Shown piece by piece: positions 28,586 to 37,627 of a stretch of DNA of 64,000 nt. Origin of the DNA: JAJNBK01 sp035642715 (lineage in GTDB: Archaea > Thermoproteota > Nitrososphaeria > Nitrososphaerales > Nitrososphaeraceae). Every line of letters begins with the position of its first letter. Position 1 is the stretch's first letter. The stretch lies in the NCBI GenBank assembly GCA_035642715.1, contig DASQRW010000093.1, forward strand, positions 6,247-70,246, given 5' to 3'. Below the pieces are notes generated by a model. That model did not search any database, was not told the DNA's origin, and worked only from the letters and a program-made list of their open reading frames with translations. Both the position numbers and the translations under genes were made by a program.

Positions 28586-29448
28586 ATGAATTCCCAGTTC
28601 AAATCCTAATCTGGGATAGATCTGTACCTTAGATAAGAGATACTTGCATATGGATTAAAAGAGTATATGCAGACCAAAATCCCGATAAAGTCTACGTTTT
28701 AAAATTTGTAGGCGCATGCAGAACAAGGAAAGAGTCATCTTGTGGATAATGCTACGCATATCTTTTCTCATTCCCAAAAAGAGAATATCTTGAAGCCTTT
28801 CAGAAATGCTACCTGAGGAGTATATCAGGTCATACTAAACTGTATAAAGCGAAAAGATGAGGCTTTTACTAAAAAGAAAAGTTCAGACAGTTTTTGAAGT
28901 TATTCTACAAGAAAAGTTTATGGTAATAACGAATATTATCCTGAACAAGTCAAATGATTTTCTGTGAAAGTTGGAAAGGAAAAGACTCTCTCTACAAGTA
29001 GTATTATACGAATTTCTGATTTAATTATTTTAATTGCCCTGCTGCTCCTTTAAAGTTAGAATTTAAAAAAAGTAAAATAAAAAACGGCTCGGTGAAGGGA
29101 TATAACAACTACAAGAAGCACAAAAACAACAGGAATTAATAATACTGACTGCTATAAAGCATTTCAGATTATGCTTCATTATCTAATATCCTAAAATATA
29201 TCATAAATTTTTAGTTATTTCTTGCTTTTTATTTGTCTATTAGTTCTGCAATATAATAGTCTAGTAGTGATTAATGTCCATTTTAGTCTATTCAAGTGAC
29301 GAAGTTTCTGGGAAATATATTCACTATTAATAGAAAATTGTTTTATTATATATAAGTGATAAGCTACATTACTATTCAGATGTTTCTGTTTGGGCAAGTA
29401 GAATATTATATTGATTAACATTAATATTACAATTAATATTATCTAATA
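28586..29448. other. Spacer with T-arm-like echo and a possible decayed frame
   Basis: Just after tRNA-Pro, CCCAGTTCAAATCC at 28594-28607 with CTGGG at 28612-28616 imitates a T-arm. From about 28658 the plus strand reads protein-like (IKRVYADQNPDKVYVLKF) but soon meets stops, so it is at most a relic. No intact gene. Confidence 0.3.
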
Positions 29449-29637
29449 ATGAAATTATTATACATGTTTAACAAAGGAGCATGCAGAGGATGTGGAACAT
29501 ACCTTACTCCTATTTCAGTCTGCACTATCTGTAAAGAGTATTTATCATGGATATGTGATAAATGTGAGAGAATGGACGATGTCACTCATTCCCATACTTT
29601 CTGCAGAGTTTCATACAAAATAAAGATTGTACATTAA
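29449..29637 (+). CDS. Small Cys-rich probable zinc-binding protein
   Basis: The 62-residue protein has three CxxC pairs: CRGC (residues 12-15), CTIC (25-28) and CDKC (36-39). They are followed by a HSHTFC segment near 47-52. The pattern suggests two treble-clef or ribbon-like zinc sites. It starts at an ATG in an AT-rich region. The role is unknown; small zinc proteins of this type are common in the Nitrososphaerales. Confidence 0.65.
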   Translation: MKLLYMFNKGACRGCGTYLTPISVCTICKEYLSWICDKCERMDDVTHSHTFCRVSYKIKIVH

Positions 29638-29857
29638 GAAATTAAAAATTATCAAGACAGATTTGTATTGTTATACTAAAAGGCTTCATTAAAAAGCCAA
29701 ACAAGACAAAGTGATGCATCTAGAACAAATTTACCTAAGATCCGAATCATCATTGGCATGAAGGGAAGAAAACTAGACCTGATCATGTTATAGACTAAGG
29801 AGAAATGGATATACGTTACTCTATAGGATTAGTAGTGTATCCCAATACAATATTTAA

Positions 29858-30181
29858 GGGCGGGGCAGCCTACTGGTACCACCATAAACACAAGGCCCCA
29901 TCTCAAGCTATACAAGATCCACCACGTAGACGTGCCAGCATGACTATGCCGCCTTAGGGTTGCCCCCTCCCGGATCTCACCCATTTCAACGATTCACAGT
30001 CGAAACTGCGCCTTCACGCAGTACGCTGTTCATAACCATCCGACATGGCGTGATTTCATTTCAGCAAGTCAAGCAGGTGCCTCCCATCTATGGATTTATC
30101 CAGCAGTTACTGATCCCAGCATGAAGCCGATTTCTGATATGGGGTACGGCTGGCACCCCGATCCTCCCTGCCCCCGCAGCT
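29858..30181 (-). ncRNA. Signal recognition particle RNA (7S)
   Basis: The roughly 320-nt transcript on the minus strand is much GC-richer than its surroundings. Its ends pair (GCGGGGGCAG near the 5' end with CTGCCCCGC near the 3' end). The universally conserved helix 8 region is visible as GAGATCCGGGAGGGGGCAAC, read on the minus strand within roughly 29940-29990. The 5' domain shows the archaeal apical-loop pair GGGGTGCCAGCCGTACCCC and CGGCTTCATGCTGGG. A TATA-like AAATATAA lies about 25 nt before the 5' end. The RNA scaffolds SRP19 and SRP54 for co-translational membrane targeting. Ends are approximate. Confidence 0.9.
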
Positions 30182-30413
30182 CTATTACACAGTTTCATTA
30201 TATTTGCTTATCACTTCTCCTATTATCTTCTAATTACAATTGGTTTGAAGAGTTAATTTGGTTTTAACTGAATCAGTCTAATATCGTATATGATGGTGTG
30301 ACTATTTCTTAAAATCCATAATATCTATGTGGATAATGATATATCACCTATAATAATTATAATACCTGACAATCAAGCATAAATGACTCACCAAGGCTGC
30401 AATAAGGAATACT

Positions 30414-31361
30414 TTAAGCTAACCTGTTATTACTAGTCAGAATACTAACAGTTCTGCAAACTGAACAGGTGTCTCCCGTAGAATCTCGTCTGCAGACTGA
30501 GCACTTTTTCGGCGCATGTATTAATGATACTGACTTCATACTTTTAGAAATCTTTAAGATCGAGTTGTATGTGTTATACTTAATTCCCGGATGACCTTTT
30601 TCGAGCTTGTTTAGAAATTCTCGAATATCAGTTCTGATGCTTTCGTGCATATATGGACATTCTTCTGATTGAAATGGAATATTCCTCTGTAGAGCATAGA
30701 ATGCTATTTCGTGTTCATAAATCTCTACAAAAGGTTTTATCTTCTTCAAGCCATTTGAACCATACTGAACTGGTTCAGGGTAAATCCAAGCTATCCTTTC
30801 GATATCTCCAGCAAAAAGGTTTATTGTAAAAGTTTGTAATTGATCATCTAAATTGTGCGCTGTCGCTATGATATTTGCATCCACAGATTCTGCTGCCAAA
30901 TCTATTGCTCTTCTACGAAAAGTGCCGCACATTGAGCAAGAAGTCATCTTGTCAGAAGGTCTTGTCATCATAGCTTTATCCATATCTATTCCAAATAGAT
31001 TCTTGTAACTGAGAATCTTGCTCTCTATTTTTAGATCTGAACAGAATTCTTTTACGATCTGCAATGATTCATTACGATAACCTTCTATTCCCTCGTCTAT
31101 TGTTATAGCGATAATATCTGAACGGTCATGTTTCTCAAAGATTTTTTTCATAACAAATAGTAACGCTAAACTGTCTTTGCCTCCTGAAACAGCAACTGCT
31201 ACTCTGTCATTATAATCGAGCATCGAAAACTTGGACATAGTTTTAGCAGCCTTTTCTTCTATAGACTGCAGAAAGCATTTTTTGCATAGATGCTCCCCAG
31301 AATACGATCTATAAAATACACTTAATCCATTATGGCATTTATTGCAAGGTCGCTGTGACAT
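30414..31361 (-). CDS. tRNA 2-thiolation enzyme, TtuA/Ncs6 (CTU1) family
   Basis: This adenylating thiolase probably makes 2-thiouridine in tRNA, at wobble U34 or at U54. The 315-residue protein has an N-terminal zinc finger (Cys6, Cys9, Cys26, Cys29) and the PP-loop SGGKDS at 59-64. The catalytic/Fe-S region TSCSMCGTFRRR lies near 140-151 (Cys142, Cys145) and TAHNLDDQLQTF follows near 167-178. A C-terminal zinc finger with CSVCRRDSTGDTCSVC is near 285-300. Whether it acts on U34 or U54 cannot be decided from sequence alone. It is divergent from the Lrp-like gene, separated by 108 nt. Confidence 0.9.
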   Translation of the reverse strand: MSQRPCNKCHNGLSVFYRSYSGEHLCKKCFLQSIEEKAAKTMSKFSMLDYNDRVAVAVSGGKDSLALLFVMKKIFEKHDRSDIIAITIDEGIEGYRNESLQIVKEFCSDLKIESKILSYKNLFGIDMDKAMMTRPSDKMTSCSMCGTFRRRAIDLAAESVDANIIATAHNLDDQLQTFTINLFAGDIERIAWIYPEPVQYGSNGLKKIKPFVEIYEHEIAFYALQRNIPFQSEECPYMHESIRTDIREFLNKLEKGHPGIKYNTYNSILKISKSMKSVSLIHAPKKCSVCRRDSTGDTCSVCRTVSILTSNNRLA

Positions 31362-31469
31362 GGAATATATTAAATCAACAAGTATTATTATTTCTTGATA
31401 TCAGCAATATGAACTAGAATAATTCTTATGTTGCTCATTATAAAGAGATATACATAGGAAAATGATGTT

Positions 31470-32012
31470 ATGTTAAAAACATTTAAACACCAACAACGTA
31501 GTTTAAATGTGCAATTAGATTCAGACCTACTCGACAATATAAATCTCAAGATAATAGATTTTTTGAGTAAAGACTCATCGACACCATTTGTAGAAATAGC
31601 TAAACAGATTGGTATTTCAGATGCAACAGTGCATATCAGAGTTAGGCGCCTGCTTGCAGCAGGAATTATTAATAAGTTCACAATTTCCGTAGATAACAAT
31701 CGTCTTGGTTATGACCACCTTGCTTTCATGGGGATAAATGTAGAACCCGGATTTGCAGAAGAGCTTACCGACGAGCTATCAAAAGTTGACGAAGTATTGG
31801 AAATTCACGAAATGCATGGCAGATTTGATTTGCTTTTGAAAGTCCGTGCTAAAGATTTGGATCAGATGAGAGATATCGTAGTAAATAAGATCCGTATATT
31901 ACCTCATATTATAGAAACAGAATTAATGACAGTTCTGAAATCCAGAAAAGAAGAGCAGATAGTCTCCTTGAAAAAAGATCTTTCAGACAAAGCTAATGAG
32001 TTAACATTATAA
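31470..32012 (+). CDS. Lrp/AsnC family transcriptional regulator
   Basis: The 180-residue regulator has an N-terminal HTH near residues 28-62. IIDFLSKDSSTPFVEIAKQI is followed by ISDATVHIRVRRLLAAGII, the recognition helix. A C-terminal RAM (ACT-like) ligand-binding domain includes YDHLAFMGINVEPGF, VDEVLEIHEMHGRFDLLLKV and TELMTVLKS. Such proteins form octamers and sense amino acids. The tail has extra charged residues. It is the divergent neighbour of the tRNA thiolase; the target is unknown. Confidence 0.92.
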   Translation: MLKTFKHQQRSLNVQLDSDLLDNINLKIIDFLSKDSSTPFVEIAKQIGISDATVHIRVRRLLAAGIINKFTISVDNNRLGYDHLAFMGINVEPGFAEELTDELSKVDEVLEIHEMHGRFDLLLKVRAKDLDQMRDIVVNKIRILPHIIETELMTVLKSRKEEQIVSLKKDLSDKANELTL

Positions 32013-32480
32013 ATAAGGTTTAATCAACTGTGAAATTAAAGCATAGATGATACATGGATTTAAATTCAATTTTTATCATTTCGAGTAAAAAAACATATAG
32101 AACTATCAATTAATTATTGACAAGATTATCGCGGGTGGGCAATCAGAATGCAGGCTTATAGCGTCATCACAAATATGGATTCATTGACAGATTTGCTTTA
32201 GACCTAGTTATTCTGTGCGAAAGGATTGGCTGATAATTATTATTTTCACAATGTACCTAACCTAAATAAACGATAAATGATAAACTATTACTAACCATAT
32301 GATATTAACATTAAGGCGGAAGTATTATTACACTCACAACATATACTGCAGATAAACAGATAAACTTAGGTTCAATCTATTTAGGCGCAGACATTGTGTC
32401 TACTTATATAATTTGATAATATGATATCGGCTCATATTATTAATAAAAGTATATATCATTATTAATTTTAATATATAATA
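32013..32480. other. Spacer with importer promoter
   Basis: AT-rich. A TATA-like AATAAAAGTATATAT at about 32442-32456 lies 25 to 40 nt before the TTG start at 32481. A metal-regulator operator is possible but none was recognised. Confidence 0.4.
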
Positions 32481-33491
32481 TTGAATGATATTATTAAACT
32501 ACTGATAGAAATCGGAATCCTAGTTACAGTAACCGCCCTTCTATCAGACATATTTGCAATTAATACAACTATTATTCATGCTACAAATAATACAGCTTCT
32601 GAAATAAATAATACTATTGCAAGTATAAATGGAAATAAAGTCTCTAAAGTAAAAGTTGTTGCATCATTCTATCCAATGTATGATTTTGTTCAGAAAATAG
32701 GTGGAGATAGAGTTGAAGTATCATCTATAATTCCACTGGGAGTAGAACCACATGACTGGGAACCCACTATACAACAAAGGCTTAATGCAGAATCTTCTGA
32801 CATGATAGTATACAATGGCGCAGGATTTGAAAAGTGGATTGAAGAAATTGATGCGAAATTTAAAGTAGATACGAGTGAAGGATTAGAATTGCTTGAAGGA
32901 AATGGTGAAGGAGGGAATCATCAAACCTCTGCTAGTGGGAATACTGATCTCAACGAAAATGCTGACCCTCATATATGGTTGGATCCGATTCTAGCAAAAT
33001 ATCAAATTGAAAAAATTCGTGATGGATTGATAAAAATTGATCCTGCTAATACAAACTATTATAATGGAAATGCTAAAAAGTTTATTGCAGAACTTGATTC
33101 ATTGGATGCATTCATAAGATCAGAACTCAGCAACTGTGATAAAACTGATTTTATTGCATTTCATAATGCATTCACTTACTTTTCAAATAGATATGGACTA
33201 AACCAACATAGTGTGTCTGAAGGAGTTTCACCAGAAGGAGATATTCTACCACAGAGGTTACAAGAAATTATAAAATTATCTCGTGAATTGAATATAGATA
33301 CCATTTATGCAGAGGATTTGATCGATCCTCGTCTCGTTAATGTTATCGCAACAGAAATTCCTAATGGTAAAGTACTGATTCTAAGTCCAATAGAGGGTAT
33401 TGACGAAGAGGAACAAAAAGCAGGCAGAGGATATATTGACAAGATGCGACAGAATATTGGGAATCTAAAGGTGGGTCTTAGATGTACATAG
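32481..33491 (+). CDS. Zinc/manganese ABC transporter substrate-binding protein (ZnuA-like)
   Basis: The 336-residue cluster 9 (A-1) binding protein captures divalent metal outside the membrane. It has a hydrophobic signal/anchor at about residues 5-28, then KVKVVASFYPMYDFVQKIGG. The usual metal ligands are His91 (VEPHDWEP), His164 (DPHIWLDP) and His228 (AFHNAF), with an acidic ligand near ILSPIEGID. A His-poor acidic loop lies near 135-160 where ZnuA proteins carry the metal-chaperone loop. The start is a TTG at 32481. The stop overlaps the ATPase relic's start by 10 nt. Confidence 0.9.
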   Translation: MNDIIKLLIEIGILVTVTALLSDIFAINTTIIHATNNTASEINNTIASINGNKVSKVKVVASFYPMYDFVQKIGGDRVEVSSIIPLGVEPHDWEPTIQQRLNAESSDMIVYNGAGFEKWIEEIDAKFKVDTSEGLELLEGNGEGGNHQTSASGNTDLNENADPHIWLDPILAKYQIEKIRDGLIKIDPANTNYYNGNAKKFIAELDSLDAFIRSELSNCDKTDFIAFHNAFTYFSNRYGLNQHSVSEGVSPEGDILPQRLQEIIKLSRELNIDTIYAEDLIDPRLVNVIATEIPNGKVLILSPIEGIDEEEQKAGRGYIDKMRQNIGNLKVGLRCT

Positions 33492-33673
33492 TAAGTATTG
33501 ATGCAATATATTATCGATATACATTAGCGATTCCTAATTTAGGCAACACTATTCTATTCAATATAAAAGAAGAAAATGATCAGCCAGAAGTAATTGTTCT
33601 AACTATGCCGCTGGGAATAGTACACAACTTAATCGTAGGCTTATATGAAATCTATCATAACTATATACTATGA
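33482..33673 (+). pseudogene. Internally deleted ABC ATPase (ZnuC-like) remnant
   Basis: The 63-codon frame exactly bridges the binding-protein and permease genes, overlapping both (10 nt upstream, 4 nt ATGA downstream), where an ATPase normally sits. Its first 30 residues (MYIVSIDAIYYRYTLAIPNL, then ILFNIKEEN) look like the opening beta strands of an ABC ATPase. Its last 18 (VHNLIVGLYEIYHNYIL) look like a typical His-containing C-terminal tail. Walker A, the signature and Walker B are missing. An in-frame internal deletion of about 190 residues would explain it. An unrelated small protein is the alternative. Confidence 0.55.
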
Positions 33674-34518
33674 CCATAATTCTTGAAATTCTTGAATTTA
33701 GTTTTATGCAACGCGCCTTGATAGCTGGAGTTGCTGTTGCGATAATTTGCTCAATAATTGGATTATTTTTGGTGTTAAGACGCCATTCTCTTTTTGGAGA
33801 TGCACTCTCACATATGGCATTTGGAGGGATTGCTATAGGTATGTATACAAATATCTATCCTATATGGACTGCCTTCATTGTTTCGATCCTTGCAGCATTA
33901 GCTATTACTAAACTAAGACAATCAACAAATATTCCTCCGGATTCGGCCGTTGCCGTAATGCTATCGTCTGGTCTTGCTCTTGGCGTTGTTTTAGTAAGCT
34001 TATCAAATGGCTTCTCAATAGATTTGTTTAGCTTTCTATTTGGAAGTATCCTGTTAGTAAGCGTCGAAGATACCTTGATGATTTTAGTCATAGCAGTAAC
34101 AATCTTGTCAATAGTATTGATCCTTTACAGAAAATTATTGTACATTACTTTCGATGAGGAACAAGCAAAAGTCAGTGGATTGCAAGTTACAAAGCTGAAC
34201 TATCTTTTCATAGTGCTTGCAGGCATAACTGTGATTGCATCAATGCGGTTGGTAGGAATTCTACTAATCTCTTCATTAATTGTAATTCCTACGATCACTG
34301 CGATGATGTTTGGAAAAGGTTTTAGAAAAACAGCCTTATTTTCTGTTTCAATATCGGTATTATCTGTAGTAACAGGTATACTTCTCGCTTATATACTGAA
34401 CTTGGCTCCTGGCGGAACTATTGTCCTTGTTTCTGTAGTCATATTTATTGCAACATTAGCAACAAAATACTCTATCAAGAAAGCCAGAAGATTTGAAAAA
34501 TCCACTATTAGAATTTAG
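33670..34518 (+). CDS. Zinc/manganese ABC transporter permease (ZnuB-like)
   Basis: The 282-residue ABC-3 family permease has about eight membrane segments, including LIAGVAVAIICSIIGLFLVL near residues 17-36 and LNYLFIVLAGITVIASM near 177-193. Family motifs include RRHSLFGDALSHMAFGGIAI near 37-56, VAVMLSSGLALGVVL, and RLVGILLISSLIVIP, which contacts the ATPase. It starts at ATG 33670, overlapping the ATPase relic by ATGA. With no intact ATPase locally, it must borrow one or be non-functional. Confidence 0.92.
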   Translation: MTIILEILEFSFMQRALIAGVAVAIICSIIGLFLVLRRHSLFGDALSHMAFGGIAIGMYTNIYPIWTAFIVSILAALAITKLRQSTNIPPDSAVAVMLSSGLALGVVLVSLSNGFSIDLFSFLFGSILLVSVEDTLMILVIAVTILSIVLILYRKLLYITFDEEQAKVSGLQVTKLNYLFIVLAGITVIASMRLVGILLISSLIVIPTITAMMFGKGFRKTALFSVSISVLSVVTGILLAYILNLAPGGTIVLVSVVIFIATLATKYSIKKARRFEKSTIRI

Positions 34519-34980
34519 ATCTTATCATTATCCCTACTTAGGCATATAATTACTACTATACAATAACATAGAGGGGGTTTTTTTATCTATTCCAAGATCG
34601 TTTCTCTTGTGCTTGTAGTAGAATATTTTCATATGTATTTTAATTGTTGATGTCTGAAAATATCCTATCACCATTTTCTATATTGATTAATTCCTATAAT
34701 CCCATAGCATCTAAATAGCTATGGTTATTTATCATTCTTTTTTCCGCCTAGATGCATTTGGTATAAAATTACGTAGTCTTGAGAAAAAATTTATTGACTT
34801 TATACGTCCTATGCGTCTACATGCATATATATCCTGAATTATGTCCAAGCTCAAACAAACTTTTAAAATATTATGGAAATGGAAACCAACACCGCTCTAA
34901 TATTAAGTTTAACATAATTGTGTAATCTCGTAAACTAAACAAAGAATATGAAAAACAGAACTATCATTTTTTTGAGTTAA
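34519..34980. other. AT-rich spacer
   Basis: Holds the T-run terminator. No gene is recognised in the rest. Confidence 0.35.
34578..34584 (+). terminator. T-run terminator after the importer operon
   Basis: Seven T residues after GAGGGGG, about 60 nt downstream of the permease stop. Archaeal terminators are often simple T-runs like this. Confidence 0.4.
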
Positions 34981-35100
34981 TTATTTAAATTTTCGATATT
35001 TATCATCATCTTTACCAAAAGATCTGAATAACAACCCACTAAAAACCAAAATGCCTCCCATTACCAAGGCAACAATAGTTTGCTCTGGTGGAACATGCAT
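34981..35100 (-). CDS. Mini membrane protein, 39 residues
   Basis: The minus-strand gene from ATG 35098-35100 to TAA 34981-34983 encodes MHVPPEQTIVALVMGGILVF followed by SGLLFRSFGKDDD and a basic end. It has one membrane helix (residues about 8-25) and a charged cytoplasmic tail. The start overlaps the stop of the upstream mini-gene as TAATG, the classic translational-coupling arrangement. No family is recognised; it may be a small subunit of a membrane complex. Confidence 0.65.
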   Translation of the reverse strand: MHVPPEQTIVALVMGGILVFSGLLFRSFGKDDDKYRKFK

Positions 35101-35243
35101 TACAAGGCGATTACGAATGAGATCGCGGCTGCTGCCGCACTTAAAGGTAACCATTCTTTAATGGCACGAGTAGGTCTATCTATTTCTAATCACCAACTAA
35201 ATAATAAGCGCATTAAGAGCATTATAATTTTTTCATCCGTCAT
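35100..35243 (-). pseudogene. Mini membrane protein gene with in-frame TGA
   Basis: From ATG 35241-35243 (or 35253-35255) the frame reads MTDEKIIMLLMRLLFSW. It then meets TGA at 35190-35192 and continues in the same frame as LEIDRPTRAIKEWLPLSAAA up to AISFVIAL and a TAA that overlaps the next gene's ATG. The second half is convincing protein with a C-terminal membrane helix and lacks any usual start codon. A nonsense mutation is the simplest explanation. Since TGA ends many intact genes here, a genetic-code change is excluded. Confidence 0.5.
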
Positions 35244-35493
35244 GGCGATATTCATTGCCCATTTTGATAATTAATTATACTACTAATTAGTCTATAGTAT
35301 AAATCTAAATACGTCTTAATCATTATATTCGTCTATGGGTTGAAAACACTATCGTCATCTCTGTTTATTTTATTATCATGTTATTAAAATAAATAAACTG
35401 TTTATAGCAGATTATCATTGATTGTTAATTAGTATCTGTTAATATTTATTAAAGATATAATAAACATAATAAATTATTATTGTATACATAAAG

Positions 35494-35823
35494 ATGATAA
35501 TACAATCAATTAGAGAAATAAAACGAATTAATAATATTATTATTGATATAAGAAACTTGTTCAATGATCCAGTAGTTATCAAGACTCTGGAAAAAATAGA
35601 TCTAACGGCAGAAGCTATGAAAACTGCGGCTGAAAATACAAAAAATACTATACTTGCATTAGAGCAAACAGGTATCCTGTACGAGTCCAAAAAGATAATA
35701 ATGGCTTCTAGAAAGACAATCAATTTACGAAAGAGTACTCAAAATCTAGGAGAAATTATTAATATTACTAAAGGATTGGAAAAGTCATTTAGAGAGTTAA
35801 TAAATGAATTGAAGTTACAATAG
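35494..35823 (+). CDS. Hypothetical helical protein
   Basis: The 109-residue product is all-helical and rich in Ile, Lys, Thr and Glu, with heptad-like stretches (EKIDLTAEAMKTAAENTKNT near residues 33-52). It ends LEKSFRELINELKLQ. It has no Cys, signal or membrane segment. It could be a small coiled-coil protein. The opposite-strand frame is hydrophobic and shadow-like. No family is recognised. Confidence 0.45.
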   Translation: MIIQSIREIKRINNIIIDIRNLFNDPVVIKTLEKIDLTAEAMKTAAENTKNTILALEQTGILYESKKIIMASRKTINLRKSTQNLGEIINITKGLEKSFRELINELKLQ

Positions 35824-36451
35824 GGTAGAATATTAAAGATAAAAGAAAAGATGATAAAGAAAAGTGCTGAATGTAGTATAATATTGTAATAGGCAATTAA
35901 AATTTTTCTGACTATGGTATAATAGACTATGTGAATATCCAATTATACTCCACTTTTGTTGTAGTAGAATTCACGGAATTTTCTTGAAGGAACAGTCTTC
36001 AATAATTTATCTAAATGTTATGCTGAGTGAATATAAGATAGGGAAACCAGTTTATACCTGATTTCATTAGCATTGACGGTTGACCCTTTCTGATACTCGT
36101 CATATTATCGTCATTTATTAGTCAGATAACTCCTTTTAGTTCAAATTGAAGTCCGGTAACTAATATATTATACCATAAATTCTGCAAGATAAATACCATA
36201 AGAAGGGATTACTAATTCAAATGGGCAATAGTAGTATATTACTTTAATAATGGACCAGATCCGATCAAATACAAGGAAATTCAAGATCTTAATATATTTT
36301 GAATATATATATCATAAAAATTAAGTATTTGTAAAGAGCTATATAATAATATGATAGCTTTAAACCTAGGAAACACAAAAATGTGGATATTGAAGAAAAT
36401 ATAAGAGACAAGCCGGTAACTATATATCTAAAAATAGACATATATTGATAG
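35824..36451. other. AT-rich spacer
   Basis: Upstream region of the TFE gene. TATA-like runs near 36291-36316 and 36427-36435. No gene recognised. Confidence 0.4.
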
Positions 36452-36970
36452 ATGCGCTCAGTTGAGTATGAAGATTCTTTTGTTAAAATTGCAGGTCTAA
36501 TTGGGGGGGAAGAGTATCATAAGGTTGCTCGTGCACTTTTAAATACAGAAGATGCGACCGATGAAGAAATTGCAAGTGCCACTGGTCTAAGGATAAATAT
36601 TATAAGAAAAGTTCTGTATGATATGTTTGGCAAAGCACTAATTACGGGTATAAGAGTAAAGGATGAGAAGAAAGGATGGTTTGTCTATAGATGGCGAGCG
36701 AAACGTGATCAAATTGATAATTTTATAGATAATCAAAAGAAAAAAATTCTCGATCGATTGCAAAAACGTCTAGAATATGAAGAGTCCTCCGAGTTTTATC
36801 ATTGTGGAAATAAAGATTGTCCGCGAACAAAATTTGATGCTGCTGTTGAATTATTTTTCAAGTGCCCCAACTGCAAAGGACCGCTCAATATGGTAGACAA
36901 CAGTAAGGTAAAGGAAGCATTACGCTATAAGATTGAACAGATAACATTAGATGTATCCTTAAGAAAATAA
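36452..36970 (+). CDS. tfe: Transcription initiation factor E, alpha subunit (TFE)
   Basis: This archaeal counterpart of TFIIE-alpha stabilises promoter opening with TBP, TFB and RNA polymerase. The 172-residue protein has the N-terminal extended winged helix (residues about 8-85, including EDATDEEIASATGLRINIIR and RKVLYDMFGKALITG). A linker helix follows, then a zinc ribbon with Cys118, Cys123, Cys138 and Cys141 (FYHCGNKDCPR and FKCPNCKGPL). Length and order are normal for archaeal TFE. It converges on the riboflavin operon with only 5 nt between the stops. Confidence 0.95.
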   Translation: MRSVEYEDSFVKIAGLIGGEEYHKVARALLNTEDATDEEIASATGLRINIIRKVLYDMFGKALITGIRVKDEKKGWFVYRWRAKRDQIDNFIDNQKKKILDRLQKRLEYEESSEFYHCGNKDCPRTKFDAAVELFFKCPNCKGPLNMVDNSKVKEALRYKIEQITLDVSLRK

Positions 36971-36975
36971 TAAGA

Positions 36976-37626
36976 TTATGACAACTTATAATACAAAACT
37001 ACCTCTCCATTATTTTGTCTTGACACCTTTATCAATTCCATTTTTATACCATCTGAGATTCTTTCATAACCATCCCCTTCTACTAATGTAGTCGCCGTTC
37101 TCCCACCTACAATTCTAGGTGCAACTGTTACCATTAATTCATTCACGATTCTTAATTGAAGGATAGACCAATTTAATTCTCCACCTCCTTCAACGAGGAT
37201 TTTATTAAATCCCATCTTTTTAAGAATAAAAAATAGCTCTTTTAAGTCAACAGTTTTTGTTCCTGCAACAATCACTATTGCGCCAGCATTTTTAATTTTA
37301 TCAATTCTCTCATTAGATGCTCGTCTTGTTACTGCTACTATTGTATTGATTTTAGATGCGCTCTTCAGAATTTTTGAATCAAGAGGAATTCTCCCTATGC
37401 TGTCTACTATTATTCTCACAGGAGTTGTTCCATGTCTTTTAACCAACCTTACCGTGAGTCTTGGATTATCTACAATAACAGTTGATATTCCGATAATAAT
37501 TGCGTCAACAGAAGATCGCAATCTGTGAAGTCGCCTTAAATCTTGTTTTGAAGAAATAGAAGAATCTCCAAGATTAGTCGCAATTTTGCCATCAATTGTC
37601 ATAGCTGCGTTTATCAGTACCTGCAA
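36976..37626 (-). CDS. arfC: Diaminohydroxyphosphoribosylaminopyrimidine-type reductase (ArfC, RibD C-terminal family)
   Basis: This NADPH-dependent reductase turns the ribosylamino pyrimidinone phosphate into its ribitylamino form, the archaeal and fungal order of riboflavin synthesis. Its 216 residues match stand-alone RibD_C reductases of the MJ0671 type. Visible are MTIDGKIA near residues 9-16, LRSSVDAIIIGISTVIVDNP near 36-55, KILVEGGGELNWS near 142-154 and APRIVGG. No deaminase zinc domain is attached. It is the last gene of the operon, 1 nt after the amidohydrolase stop. Confidence 0.92.
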   Translation of the reverse strand: MQVLINAAMTIDGKIATNLGDSSISSKQDLRRLHRLRSSVDAIIIGISTVIVDNPRLTVRLVKRHGTTPVRIIVDSIGRIPLDSKILKSASKINTIVAVTRRASNERIDKIKNAGAIVIVAGTKTVDLKELFFILKKMGFNKILVEGGGELNWSILQLRIVNELMVTVAPRIVGGRTATTLVEGDGYERISDGIKMELIKVSRQNNGEVVLYYKLS

Positions 37627-37627
37627 A

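Noticed and set aside
28389..28586. Minus-strand frame with GPAGFEPAISSARGWHH
   Set aside because: It is the antisense translation of tRNA-Pro, a well known spurious protein pattern.
29858..30181. RNase P RNA as identity of the GC-rich RNA
   Set aside because: The helix 8 sequence and the paired 5'/3' ends fit SRP RNA; RNase P core motifs were not found.
35080..35274. Plus-strand 64-codon frame
   Set aside because: It is the antisense of the coupled mini membrane genes, which have better composition and a TAATG overlap.
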